Source: Azospirillum oleiclasticum
GTDB lineage: Bacteria > Pseudomonadota > Alphaproteobacteria > Azospirillales > Azospirillaceae
Assembly: GCF_013423485.1 (NCBI RefSeq)
Contig: NZ_JABFFR010000005.1
Span: forward strand, 248,001 to 312,000
Length of the DNA stretch: 64,000 bases
Reading direction: 5' to 3'
Within the stretch, counting starts at the first letter, position 1. Each line of letters begins with the position of its first letter. This document shows positions 33,446 to 42,128 of this stretch, piece after piece. The position numbers were made by a program, and so were the translations under genes. Under the pieces are notes generated by a model, which saw only the letters and a list, made by a program, of their open reading frames with translations, had not been told where the DNA came from and searched no databases.

Positions 33446-36400
33446 TCAGTGCGTCGTGTCCGCCGGGGCCGTTGCCGCGAGGCAGTGGCGGATCCAGCGG
33501 ACGGTCAGCTTCTCTTGCACCGCGTTCTGCTTCAAGCGTTGATTCAGATTGTCGAAATCGACGCGGTCCAGCTCCTGGTCCTGGTTGAAGCAGGAGAAGA
33601 CGATGCTTTCCTTCCCCGTCGCCGGGTCCAGGTGCCGTTGCAGGCACTGGGCGCAGACCTCCTTCATCATGCACTGCATAGGGCTGTTGATGGAGCCGAT
33701 GGCGGCGTGGCCGGGCTTGAGGAAGGGCTTCAGCACGCCGTGGCGGGCACGCCCCACCGCGGCCATCATCCGGTCGGAGCCGATGGCGACGATGCGGTCC
33801 ACCTCCGACAGCGGGATGTCCACCGGCCCCAGCTCGCCCGCGGCGTAGGCGCGGATGGCCTCCACGATGTTGCCGGTGAAGGTGGCGTCGCCGGGGCGGG
33901 AGGGGGCGAAGCCCGGCGCCTCGTCGCAGGCCCACACCACGCGGTCGGCGGCGGCCTCGATCTGCTCGACCTTGTAGCGGTCGGCCAAAGCCTTGTAGCC
34001 GGCGAAGTAGACGACGCGGCAGCCCTTGGCGCGGGCCGCCTGCCCGATGGAGAAGAGCACGGCGTTGCCGAGCCCGCCGCCGACCAGCATCAGCGTCTCC
34101 CCCGCCGGGACCTCGGTGGGGGCACCCGTCGGCCCCATGACGACCACCGGCTCGCCGGGCTTGAGATGCGCGCACAGGCTGGAGGAGCCGCCCATCTCCA
34201 GCACGATCATCGACAGCAGCCCGGCCTCCTTGTCCACCCAGGCGCCGGTCAGCGCCAGCCCCTCCATGGCGAGCGTCGTGCCGAGCGCCTTCGGGGCCAA
34301 CGTCTCGAAATTCTGCAAACGGTAGAACTGGCCCGGCTCGAATCGGCGGGCGGCGGCGGGGGCCTTCACCACCACCTCCACGATGGTGGGGGTCAGCCGC
34401 TCCACCCGGTGCACCACCGGGCGCAGCTCCTCGTTGATCCGCGCGGCGAGGTCGGCGGCGGTGACGGCGGTCGGCTCCACCGTGCCCATCACGCGGGTGA
34501 CGGTGGGATAGCCCTGCTTGGCCCCGCCCATCGCCTTCACCACGTTGCCGGCGAAGGAGGGGTGCAGGTCGCCGAAGAAACTGACGAAGCGGCCGTCCGG
34601 CGTGCGCGTCATCAGCACCTGCGGCACTGCCGGCTTGGCGGATTTCTCCGGGGTGACCGGGTTGCCGTCGGCGTCCACCGCCTGGAAACAGCGGCCGTCG
34701 AGCTTGACCCAGCCCGGCTCCTCCCGCGCCAGCACCGTGTTGGGCTGGGTGCCGGCGGCGACCAGGATCGTGCGGGCGGGCAGGGTGACGCCGATGCCGG
34801 CCGGGGCCACCACCCCGTCGGGGCCGGCGGGGTTGTGCACGAGGTGGATGGCCATCGCGTGGCCGGCGGCGTCGATCTCCACCCCGCGCGGGGTGACGCA
34901 TTCCAGGAAGCGGATGCCCTCGGCCAGCCCGTGCGCCACCTCCTCGTGGTTCAGGGTGTAGGACGGGCTGTCGATCAGTCGGCGGCGGTAGGCGACGGTG
35001 GACCCGCCCCAGCCGGCCAGCAGTGCGCCGATGTCGGCCGGCCGACCCTCCGCCATCGCCTGCACCCGCTCCCGCCGGATGGCGCGGGCGTGGGCCAGGA
35101 ACTCCTCCGCCGTCTCCGTCTCCTCCGGCGTCCAGCCGGCGCGCACGGCGGCCTCCCCCATGGCGTCGCACAGCGTCTCGAAGCGGTCGAGGAACTTGCC
35201 CACCTGCACCGGGTAGTAGGCCAGCGCCTCGGTGGCGGTGTCGATGGCGGTCAGGCCGCCGCCGATGACCACCACCGGCAAGCGCACCTGGAGGTTCGCC
35301 AGGCTGTCGGGCTTGGCGGCACCGGTCAGTTGCAGCGCCATCAGGAAGTCCGACGCCTGCCGCACCCCGCGCGCCAGCCCGTTCGCCATCGGCACCACGG
35401 TCGGCCGCCCGGCCCCCATGCAGAGCGCAACATGGTCGAAGCCCATGGCGAAGGCGTCGTCGATGGAGAGCGTGCCGCCGAAGCGCACGCCGCCGACCAT
35501 GGTCATCGCCGCCCGGCGTTCCAGCAGCAGCCGGATCAGTTTCAGGAAATTCTTGTTCCAGCGCACGGTGATGCCGTACTCGGCCACCCCGCCGAAACCG
35601 GCCATGGTGCGCTCGCCCAGATGCTCGTACAGCTCGGCCACGTCGCGGACGGGGCGGAAGGGCACGCGGGTGCCGTCGGGCCGTACGCCGGACAGGTCGG
35701 CGGGCAGCGGCTCGATCTTCAGCCCGTCGATGCCGACGACGCTGTGCCCGTCGTTCATCAGATGGTGCGCCAGCGTGAAACCGGCGGGGCCGAGCCCCAC
35801 CACCAGGACCTTGCGCCCGCTGTCCGGGCGCGGCAGCGGGCGGCGGAGGTCCAGCGGGTTCCAGCGGGTGAGCAGGCTGTAGATCTCGAAGCCCCAGGGC
35901 AGCTCCAGCACGTCCTTCAGCGTGCGCGTCTCCGCCTGCGGGATGTCGACCGGTTCCTGCTTCTGGTAGATGCAGGCCTTCATGCAGTCGTTGCAGATGC
36001 GGTGGCCGGTGCCGGCGATCATCGGGTTGGCGACGACCGCCACCGCCAGCGCGCCGACCGGCACGCCCTCGGCCTTCAGGCTGTGCATCTCGGAGATGCG
36101 CTCCTCCAGCGGGCAGCCGGCGAGCGGCACGCCGAAGGGGCTGCGGGCGAAGCCGCCGGCCTTACGGTCGGGCAGACCCTTGGAGCAGCTGTCCTTGCCC
36201 TGGTTGTGGCACCAGATGCAGTAGTTCGCCTCATCCAGCGCGCCGGCGAGGTCGGTGCCAGCGTCGGTGAGGCCGAAGCCCTCGCGGTTGCGCCGGTGCC
36301 CGTCGGCGCAGCGGAAGGTCGGTGCGCCGTGCCGCTCCTCCGTCACCAGTTCGACGAGATGCTCCGGGTCGGTCTTGTGGGGGATCTGGAAGAGCAGCCC

Positions 36401-36952
36401 GTCGCCGTGCTTCGCCCAGCCGTCCGGCGCGTACAAGGCCCAGGCGGCGTAGCGGGCGGCGGTGTCGAGCCGCTCGGCGTTCGCGGCCTCGTCCGCCATC
36501 CAGCCTTCGGCCGCGTGGGCGAAGGACAGCTCGTCCAGCGGGGCGCCGGTCCAGCCCTCCAGCGCCGCGGCCAGGGCGGCGCCGTCCAGGCCGGCGGCGG
36601 CGTCCGGCTTCACCGCCTTGGCGGCGCGGCGCTGCACGAACAGGCGCTTGACCCTGTAGAGGGCGGCCAGCGCGTGGTGGCGGTCGCGCAGGCCCGTCAG
36701 GGCGTCACCGATGCCGAACAGCTCACCCAGGAAATCCTCCAGCGGGCGGGCGAGGTCCAGCAGCAGCGCGCTCTCCGCCTTGGCGTCGAGCGAGTCGGGG
36801 GCGGAGCGCGCCGCGATCAGCGCATCGGCAAGCGCCGCATCGGTGGAGCGCAGCCGGTCGAGGAAGGCGGCATCGACGGCCGCCAGCCCCTCCCGCCCGT
36901 AGAGATCACGAAACGTCAGGCCAAAACCAAGCGCCAGCGCGGTGGTGGTCAT
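33446..36952 (-). CDS. Giant GltD-PyrK-like iron-sulfur flavoprotein (electron donor candidate)
   Basis: A 1168-residue multidomain redox protein. About residues 1-235 are helical and unassigned. Cysteines 245, 248, 256 and 280 and then 320, 323 and 327 suggest iron-sulfur clusters of the GltD N-terminal kind. A GltD-like pyridine-nucleotide/flavin fold starts at about 381 (KVLVVGLGPAGFTLAHHL), with a second dinucleotide motif VVVIGGGLTAIDTATEAL. From about residue 860 follows a ferredoxin-reductase-like unit (FEPGQFYRLQNF, MLVGGGLGNAVLF) ending in a PyrK-like cysteine set QCMMKEVCAQC plus a later SCFNQ. GltD-like plus PyrK-like parts are also those of Nfn transhydrogenase. ATG at 36952 is preferred to GTG at 36958 because GGAG is correctly spaced. 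Likely feeds electrons to the ring reductase encoded in the divergent operon. Confidence 0.75.
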   Translation of the reverse strand: MTTTALALGFGLTFRDLYGREGLAAVDAAFLDRLRSTDAALADALIAARSAPDSLDAKAESALLLDLARPLEDFLGELFGIGDALTGLRDRHHALAALYRVKRLFVQRRAAKAVKPDAAAGLDGAALAAALEGWTGAPLDELSFAHAAEGWMADEAANAERLDTAARYAAWALYAPDGWAKHGDGLLFQIPHKTDPEHLVELVTEERHGAPTFRCADGHRRNREGFGLTDAGTDLAGALDEANYCIWCHNQGKDSCSKGLPDRKAGGFARSPFGVPLAGCPLEERISEMHSLKAEGVPVGALAVAVVANPMIAGTGHRICNDCMKACIYQKQEPVDIPQAETRTLKDVLELPWGFEIYSLLTRWNPLDLRRPLPRPDSGRKVLVVGLGPAGFTLAHHLMNDGHSVVGIDGLKIEPLPADLSGVRPDGTRVPFRPVRDVAELYEHLGERTMAGFGGVAEYGITVRWNKNFLKLIRLLLERRAAMTMVGGVRFGGTLSIDDAFAMGFDHVALCMGAGRPTVVPMANGLARGVRQASDFLMALQLTGAAKPDSLANLQVRLPVVVIGGGLTAIDTATEALAYYPVQVGKFLDRFETLCDAMGEAAVRAGWTPEETETAEEFLAHARAIRRERVQAMAEGRPADIGALLAGWGGSTVAYRRRLIDSPSYTLNHEEVAHGLAEGIRFLECVTPRGVEIDAAGHAMAIHLVHNPAGPDGVVAPAGIGVTLPARTILVAAGTQPNTVLAREEPGWVKLDGRCFQAVDADGNPVTPEKSAKPAVPQVLMTRTPDGRFVSFFGDLHPSFAGNVVKAMGGAKQGYPTVTRVMGTVEPTAVTAADLAARINEELRPVVHRVERLTPTIVEVVVKAPAAARRFEPGQFYRLQNFETLAPKALGTTLAMEGLALTGAWVDKEAGLLSMIVLEMGGSSSLCAHLKPGEPVVVMGPTGAPTEVPAGETLMLVGGGLGNAVLFSIGQAARAKGCRVVYFAGYKALADRYKVEQIEAAADRVVWACDEAPGFAPSRPGDATFTGNIVEAIRAYAAGELGPVDIPLSEVDRIVAIGSDRMMAAVGRARHGVLKPFLKPGHAAIGSINSPMQCMMKEVCAQCLQRHLDPATGKESIVFSCFNQDQELDRVDFDNLNQRLKQNAVQEKLTVRWIRHCLAATAPADTTH

Positions 36953-36991
36953 GGGCACACTCCGCTATGCGAAATCCGCTTGACAACCATG

Positions 36992-37014
36992 CATATCACG
37001 GCGGATCGTATATG
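36992..37014. promoter_or_regulatory. Candidate MarR operator in the divergent control region
   Basis: CATATCACG, six bases, CGTATATG: an A/T-rich inverted repeat with one extra base in the left arm. It lies in the 102-base gap between the divergent flavoprotein and molybdenum hydroxylase genes, close to a TTGACA at 36980-36985. It is the most A/T-rich spot for kilobases around and is well placed to control both transcripts. Confidence 0.45.
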
Positions 37015-37054
37015 TACACACACAATGGCCGCGCAACGGCCGGGCGGGAGAGGC

Positions 37055-37897
37055 ATGGGACGGTTCCACAGGCCCGAGAAGGTGGATGCTGCGCTCAACC
37101 TGCTGGCGGCGTCACCGCTGCTGGTTGTCGCAGGGGGTACGGACGTGTACCCGGCCCGCATCGGCCGGCCGCTGACCGAGGATGTGCTGGACGTCAGCGC
37201 TCTGCGTGAGCTGCGGCGGATTTCGGCGGAGGACGGCGGCCACCGGCTGGGGGCGCTCGCCACCTGGACCGACCTCGTGCGCGCCGACCTTCCCCCCTGG
37301 TTCGACGGCTACAAGGACGCGGCCCGTCGGGTGGGCGGCATCCAGATCCAGAACACCGGCACGCTGGCTGGGAACCTGTGCAACGCATCGCCCGCCGCCG
37401 ACGGCACGCCCAACCTGCTGGCGCTCGACGCGGTGGTCGAGCTGGCCTCGGCCGAGGGGGGGCGCCGGGTGCCGGTTGGCGATTTCGTCACCGGCAACCG
37501 CCGCACGGTGCGCCGGCCGGACGAGATGGTGACCGGCCTGTTCGTACCGGACTGTGCGCCGGGCGCCCGCTCGGTGTTCCTGAAGCTGGGAGCGCGCGCC
37601 TACCTCGTCATCTCCATCGCCATGGTGGCGGCGGTGCTGGAGCCGGCGGCGGACGGCACGGTCGGACGGCTGCGGGTGGCGGTCGGCGCGTGCAGCGCCG
37701 TGCCGTTGCGACTGACGGCGCTGGAGACGGAGCTGGTCGGCGTGCCGGTCAGCCGCGGGCTGGCCGACCGCGTGCGCCCCGACCACCTGTCGGCCCTGAC
37801 ACCCATCGACGACGTGCGCGCGTCCGCCGACTACCGCCGCGACGCCGCCCTCACCCTCGTCCGCCGCGCCATCGCCCAGCTCGTGGAGGGGCCATGA
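37055..37897 (+). CDS. Molybdenum hydroxylase FAD subunit (nicotinate dehydrogenase-like)
   Basis: A 280-residue FAD-binding subunit of the xanthine dehydrogenase family. Seen: the FAD loop LLVVAGGTDVYPAR, the second FAD motif GGIQIQNTGTLAGNLCNASPAAD, and the C-terminal CO-dehydrogenase flavoprotein-like part with VAVGACSAVPLRLTALE. It carries electrons from the iron-sulfur centres to the acceptor. The start MGRFHRPEKVDA has GGGAG just upstream. Its stop overlaps the next gene start (ATGA). It corresponds to NdhF of the E. barkeri enzyme. Confidence 0.88.
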   Translation: MGRFHRPEKVDAALNLLAASPLLVVAGGTDVYPARIGRPLTEDVLDVSALRELRRISAEDGGHRLGALATWTDLVRADLPPWFDGYKDAARRVGGIQIQNTGTLAGNLCNASPAADGTPNLLALDAVVELASAEGGRRVPVGDFVTGNRRTVRRPDEMVTGLFVPDCAPGARSVFLKLGARAYLVISIAMVAAVLEPAADGTVGRLRVAVGACSAVPLRLTALETELVGVPVSRGLADRVRPDHLSALTPIDDVRASADYRRDAALTLVRRAIAQLVEGP

Positions 37898-40662
37898 CCA
37901 CCCGTTTCGCCATCCCGGCCGACGACACGACCGACATCGCCTTCACCCTGAACGGCCGGCCGCAGAGCGTCGCCGTGCCGCCCGGCCGGCGGCTGTCGGA
38001 CGTGCTGCGCGGCGATCTCGGCCTGACCGGCACCAAGGTCGGCTGCAACGCCGGCGACTGCGGCGCCTGCACGGTGCTGCTGGACGACGAGCCGGTGTGC
38101 GCCTGCCTCGTCCCCGCCGCCCAGGTGGCGGGGCGGCGCGTGCGCACGGTGGAGGGGCTGGAGGAGGCGGACGCCACGCGCCGGCTCCAGCGCGCCTTCC
38201 ACCACGCCGGGGCGGCGCAGTGCGGGGTGTGCACCCCCGGCATGCTGATGGCGGCCACGGCGCTGCTGGAGCGCACCGCGCGGCCCGACCGTCGGGAGGT
38301 CGAGGACGCGCTGGGGGGCGTGCTCTGCCGCTGTACCGGCTACCGCAAGATCGTGGACGCGGTGCTGCGCGCCGCGGACCCGGTGCTCGACGCCGTGGTG
38401 CCGCGCGCGGGTGCGGCGGTGGGGGCGGCCATCGCCAAGACGGACGGTCTGGCCAAGCTGACGGGGCGCGAGCGCTACGGCGACGACGTGGCCCCGGCCG
38501 ACGCGCTGTGGCTGCGCGCCGTACGCTCCCCGTACGCGCGGGCGCGCTTCACCATCGGCGATCTGACGGCGCTGCGCGCGGCGTGGCCGGGGCTGGCCGC
38601 CGTGCTGACGGCGGCCGACGTGCCCTTCAACCGCTACGGCGTCATGCCCCACATCAAGGACCAGCCGGTGCTGGCCGAGGGGGAAGCGCGCTACCGCGGC
38701 GAGGCGGTGCTGGCGCTGGTCGGCGACCGTGCCACCATCGAGGCGCTGACCGACGACGTGCTGCCCATCCTGTGGGAGGCGCTGGAGCCCGTCACCTTCA
38801 CCGCGGCCCAGGCTGGCACCGGTGCGGCGGTGCATGCGGAGAAGCCCGACAATCTGCTGGTGCGCGGCCGGGTGGTGCGCGGCGACGTGGAGGCCGCCTT
38901 CGCCGGCGCCGCGGCCACCGCGTCCATTGCGGTGGAGACCAGCTTCGTCGAGCACGCCTACATCGAGCCGGAGGCCGGTTACGCGCAGCGCGTCGGCGAC
39001 CGCATCGAGGTGGTGGCCTGCACCCAGAGCCCCGGCATGGACCGGGAGGATGTGGCCGCCGTGCTCGGCCTGCCGCTGGACGCCGTGCGCATCGTGCCGA
39101 CCGCGGTCGGCGGCGGCTTCGGCGGCAAGCTGGACCTGTCGGTGCAGCCCTTGATCGCGCTGGCGGCCTGGCGGCTCGGGCGGCCGGTGCGCTGCGTCTA
39201 CACGCGACCCGAATCCATGGCGTCCACCACCAAGCGCCACCCCGCCCGCATCACCGCCAAGGCGTCGGCGGACGCCGACGGCCGGCTGACCGGTTATGAT
39301 TTCGCCGGGGATTTCAACACCGGGGCCTACGCGTCCTGGGGGCCGACGGTGGCGAACCGGGTGCCGGTGCACGCGACCGGTCCCTACCACGTCACCGGCG
39401 GCGTGCGGGCCTTGAGCCGGGCTTTGCTGACCAACGACCCGCCGGCCGGCGCCTTCCGCGGCTTCGGCGTGCCGCAGGCGTCCATCGCCGGCGAGGCGTT
39501 GATGGACGAGCTGGCCGCGACGCTCGGCATGGATGCGCTGGAATTCCGCCACATCAACGCCATCCGCCCCGGCCAGCCGACCGCGACCGGGCAGCGGCTG
39601 GAAGCGAGCTGCGGGCTCGCCGCCTGCCTGGACGCGCTGCGCGGCCCCTGGGCGGAGGCGCGAGCCGCGGCGGTGGCGGCCAACGCCGATGGCGGCGTCA
39701 CCCGCCGCGGCGTGGGCATCGCCTGCATGTGGTACGGGATCGGCAACACCTCGCTGTCCAACCCGTCCGCCATGCGGATCGGGCTGAAGCCGGACGGGCG
39801 GGTGACGCTCTACAACGGCGCGGTCGATATCGGCCAAGGCTCCAACACCATCATGGCGCAGATCGTCGCCGACGCGCTGGGCGTGCCGATTGATGGCATC
39901 GACGTGCTGATGGGCTGCACCGATCTGTGCGAGGACGCCGGCAAGACCTCGGCGTCGCGCCAGACCTTCGTGTCGGGCAAGGCGGCGGAGCTGGCCGGGC
40001 TGGATCTGCGCGGGCAGCTTTTGCGCCGGCTGAACGCCGGGCCGGACGCGGTGCTGGGCTTCGGCGACGGGCGGGTCACCGTGCGCGACGCCGCCGGGGA
40101 ACGCAGCCTGCGCCTGACCGAGCTGGAGCGCGACGCCAACGGCGACGTGCTGACCGGCCGCGGTCAGTTCGACCCGCCGACCAGCCCGCTGGACGCGGAC
40201 GGGCAGGGCATCCCCTACGCCACCTACGGCTTCGCGGCCCAGATGGCGGAGGTGGAGGTGGATGTTGAGCTCGGCACCGTGCGGGTGCTGCGCATCGTCG
40301 CCGCCCACGATGTCGGGCGCGCGGTGAACCCGTTGCAGGTGGAGGGGCAGATCCAGGGCGGCGTCGCCCAGGGCCTCGGCCTCGCCCTGATGGAGGAGTA
40401 TGTGCCGGGGCGGACGGAGAACCTGCACGACTACCTGATCCCCACCGTGGGCGACGTGCCGGACATCCACTGCATCCTCATCGAGGACCGCGAGCCGCTG
40501 GGCCCGTACGGGGCCAAGGGCATCGGCGAGCCGGCGCTGATCCCCACCGCCCCCGCCATCCTGAACGCCATCCACCACGCCACCGGCGTGCGCATCACCC
40601 GCGTGCCGGCGACGCCCGACCGCGTGCGCGCCGCGTTGAAAGCCGCAGGTGTCCGCCCATGA
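37894..40662 (+). CDS. Molybdenum hydroxylase, fused [2Fe-2S] and molybdopterin subunit (nicotinate dehydrogenase-like)
   Basis: A 922-residue fusion. Residues 1-160 bind two [2Fe-2S] clusters: C51, C56, C59 and C71, then CGVCTPGM and CRCTGY. From about residue 180 comes the molybdopterin-cytosine-dinucleotide part with GGGFGGKLDLS, AFRGFGVPQAS, GAVDIGQGSNTIMAQ and the catalytic glutamate in GAKGIGEPALIPT. In E. barkeri the corresponding functions are on three chains (NdhS, NdhL, NdhM). Expected reaction, by context: nicotinate to 6-hydroxynicotinate with water as oxygen source. A purine or another N-heterocycle cannot be excluded from this sequence alone. Start and stop both overlap neighbours by four bases. 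Confidence 0.88.
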   Translation: MTTRFAIPADDTTDIAFTLNGRPQSVAVPPGRRLSDVLRGDLGLTGTKVGCNAGDCGACTVLLDDEPVCACLVPAAQVAGRRVRTVEGLEEADATRRLQRAFHHAGAAQCGVCTPGMLMAATALLERTARPDRREVEDALGGVLCRCTGYRKIVDAVLRAADPVLDAVVPRAGAAVGAAIAKTDGLAKLTGRERYGDDVAPADALWLRAVRSPYARARFTIGDLTALRAAWPGLAAVLTAADVPFNRYGVMPHIKDQPVLAEGEARYRGEAVLALVGDRATIEALTDDVLPILWEALEPVTFTAAQAGTGAAVHAEKPDNLLVRGRVVRGDVEAAFAGAAATASIAVETSFVEHAYIEPEAGYAQRVGDRIEVVACTQSPGMDREDVAAVLGLPLDAVRIVPTAVGGGFGGKLDLSVQPLIALAAWRLGRPVRCVYTRPESMASTTKRHPARITAKASADADGRLTGYDFAGDFNTGAYASWGPTVANRVPVHATGPYHVTGGVRALSRALLTNDPPAGAFRGFGVPQASIAGEALMDELAATLGMDALEFRHINAIRPGQPTATGQRLEASCGLAACLDALRGPWAEARAAAVAANADGGVTRRGVGIACMWYGIGNTSLSNPSAMRIGLKPDGRVTLYNGAVDIGQGSNTIMAQIVADALGVPIDGIDVLMGCTDLCEDAGKTSASRQTFVSGKAAELAGLDLRGQLLRRLNAGPDAVLGFGDGRVTVRDAAGERSLRLTELERDANGDVLTGRGQFDPPTSPLDADGQGIPYATYGFAAQMAEVEVDVELGTVRVLRIVAAHDVGRAVNPLQVEGQIQGGVAQGLGLALMEEYVPGRTENLHDYLIPTVGDVPDIHCILIEDREPLGPYGAKGIGEPALIPTAPAILNAIHHATGVRITRVPATPDRVRAALKAAGVRP

Positions 40663-42128
40663 CGACCACGCTTACCGAAACCGCCGCGACTGATATCGTC
40701 ACCTGCGACGCCTGCCCGGTGCTCTGCCGCATCCGGCCGGGCAAGACCGGGGCCTGCGACCGCTACGCCAACGAGGGCGGGCAGCTCACCCGCATCGACC
40801 CGGTGGTGCTGGCAAGCCGGACCATCGACCAGAACGGCGCCATGGTGCCATTCCTGGCCAAGGAATGGACCGGCAACCCCATCGACAGCGGCTCGCTGTT
40901 CGTCACCGGCGTCGGGGCGGGGACCACCTACCCCGACTACAAGCCGGCGCCCTTCATCGTGTCGTCCAATGTCGACGGGGTGGATCTCGTCACCGTGGTG
41001 ACGGAGGGGATCTTCAGCTATTGCGGCGTCAAGGTGAAGATCGACACCGACCGTTTCGTCGGCCCCGAGCAGGCCGCCGTGCGCTGCAAGGGCGAGCAGG
41101 TCGGCCATGTCACCACCGCCGAGTACGGCTCGCAGATGCTGGCGCTGGGCGGTGTGCGCCACCTGACCGGCGGCAGCAAGAAGGAGGGCGTGGTCGCCTG
41201 CGACACGCTGCTGGCGCTGTGCAACGGCGGGGCGGTGGAGCTGACCGTCGATGGCGGCGCCAGCCTGACCGTGCAGGCCGGCCAGCCGCCGGTGATCGAC
41301 GGGAAGCTGGAGCACCGCATGCGGGTCGGCTGCGGCAGCGCCACCATCGGCATGTTCGCCCAGCAGTGGCACGGCCATGTCGACGAGGTGATCGTGGTGG
41401 ACGACCACATCACCGGCGTGCTGACCGAGCATCAGGCCGGCAAGTTCCTGGGCATGGCCCCGGCCGGCATCCGCGTGCGCGGGCGGCGCTCCACCCCCGG
41501 CCGCTATTTCCAGGTGGCCGAGCCGGGCTCCGGCTGGGGCGGCACCGACGTGACCGACCCGCTGACCATCATCGACAGCATCGACCCCAAGCTCGCGCGG
41601 CCCGGCATGCGGCTGCTGATGGTGTCCACCACCGGCGAGGATTCGCTGTGGGCGGTGCTGGACAACCAGCTCCGCCCGGTGCCGACGGAGATGCCGGCCC
41701 CCGTGCGCGACGTGGTGGAGCGCATCGGCGAGAATTGCGAGCCGGCGCTATCGACCGTCCTGTTCATGGGCGGGGCCGGCGGCAGCCTGCGGGCGGGGGT
41801 GACCAGCAATCCCGTACGCCTCACCCGCTCCGTGCGCGACACGCTGACCCGCGTCACCTGCGGCGGGGCGCCGGTGTATGTGTGGCCGGGCGGCGGCATC
41901 ACGGTGATGGTGGACGTGCTGCGCATGCCCGCCAACTCCTTCGGCCATGTCCCGACCCCGGCCATCGTGGCGCCCATCGAGTTCACGCTGCGGCTGGACG
42001 ATTACGCCGCACTCGGCGGCCACATGGACCGCGTGCGCTCCATCGGGGACGTGGCGTCCGCCGACCGCATGCGGCTGGCCGGCTGGCACGCCGCCAATCC
42101 ATGGCCATTGCAGGAGCCGGGGCGATGA
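40659..42128 (+). CDS. hnr: 6-Hydroxynicotinate reductase homologue
   Basis: A 489-residue protein recognised as the Hnr family, which reduces 6-hydroxynicotinate to 1,4,5,6-tetrahydro-6-oxonicotinate. An N-terminal cysteine group (C16, C19, C23, C33 in CDACPVLCRIRPGKTGACDR) fits an iron-sulfur cluster; seven further cysteines are scattered (122, 143, 181, 188, 225 and two near the end). The E. barkeri enzyme was reported to hold a covalently bound flavin and several iron-sulfur clusters and to need a low-potential donor. I found no canonical flavinylation motif of the D-x-x-S/T-G-A/S-T/S type. Position between the hydroxylase and the ApbE-like gene, with four-base overlaps on both sides, supports one translation-coupled pathway unit. 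Confidence 0.8.
   Translation: MTTTLTETAATDIVTCDACPVLCRIRPGKTGACDRYANEGGQLTRIDPVVLASRTIDQNGAMVPFLAKEWTGNPIDSGSLFVTGVGAGTTYPDYKPAPFIVSSNVDGVDLVTVVTEGIFSYCGVKVKIDTDRFVGPEQAAVRCKGEQVGHVTTAEYGSQMLALGGVRHLTGGSKKEGVVACDTLLALCNGGAVELTVDGGASLTVQAGQPPVIDGKLEHRMRVGCGSATIGMFAQQWHGHVDEVIVVDDHITGVLTEHQAGKFLGMAPAGIRVRGRRSTPGRYFQVAEPGSGWGGTDVTDPLTIIDSIDPKLARPGMRLLMVSTTGEDSLWAVLDNQLRPVPTEMPAPVRDVVERIGENCEPALSTVLFMGGAGGSLRAGVTSNPVRLTRSVRDTLTRVTCGGAPVYVWPGGGITVMVDVLRMPANSFGHVPTPAIVAPIEFTLRLDDYAALGGHMDRVRSIGDVASADRMRLAGWHAANPWPLQEPGR

Noticed and set aside
33371..37054. Very long plus-strand open frame running into the molybdenum hydroxylase FAD subunit
   Set aside because: It is antisense to the giant flavoprotein gene and has no recognisable domain. 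Only the part from 37055 has the FAD-subunit motifs and a proper start.
37894..40662. Selenocysteine in the molybdenum hydroxylase
   Set aside because: No in-frame TGA interrupts the reading frame. The selenium of the E. barkeri enzyme is not selenocysteine either, so nothing can be inferred from the gene.
40659..42128. Canonical ApbE flavinylation motif in the 6-hydroxynicotinate reductase homologue
   Set aside because: No D-x-x-S/T-G-A/S-T/S sequence was found. GCGSATIG near residue 225 is only superficially similar. The flavin-transferase idea for UPF0280 is therefore kept as inference only.
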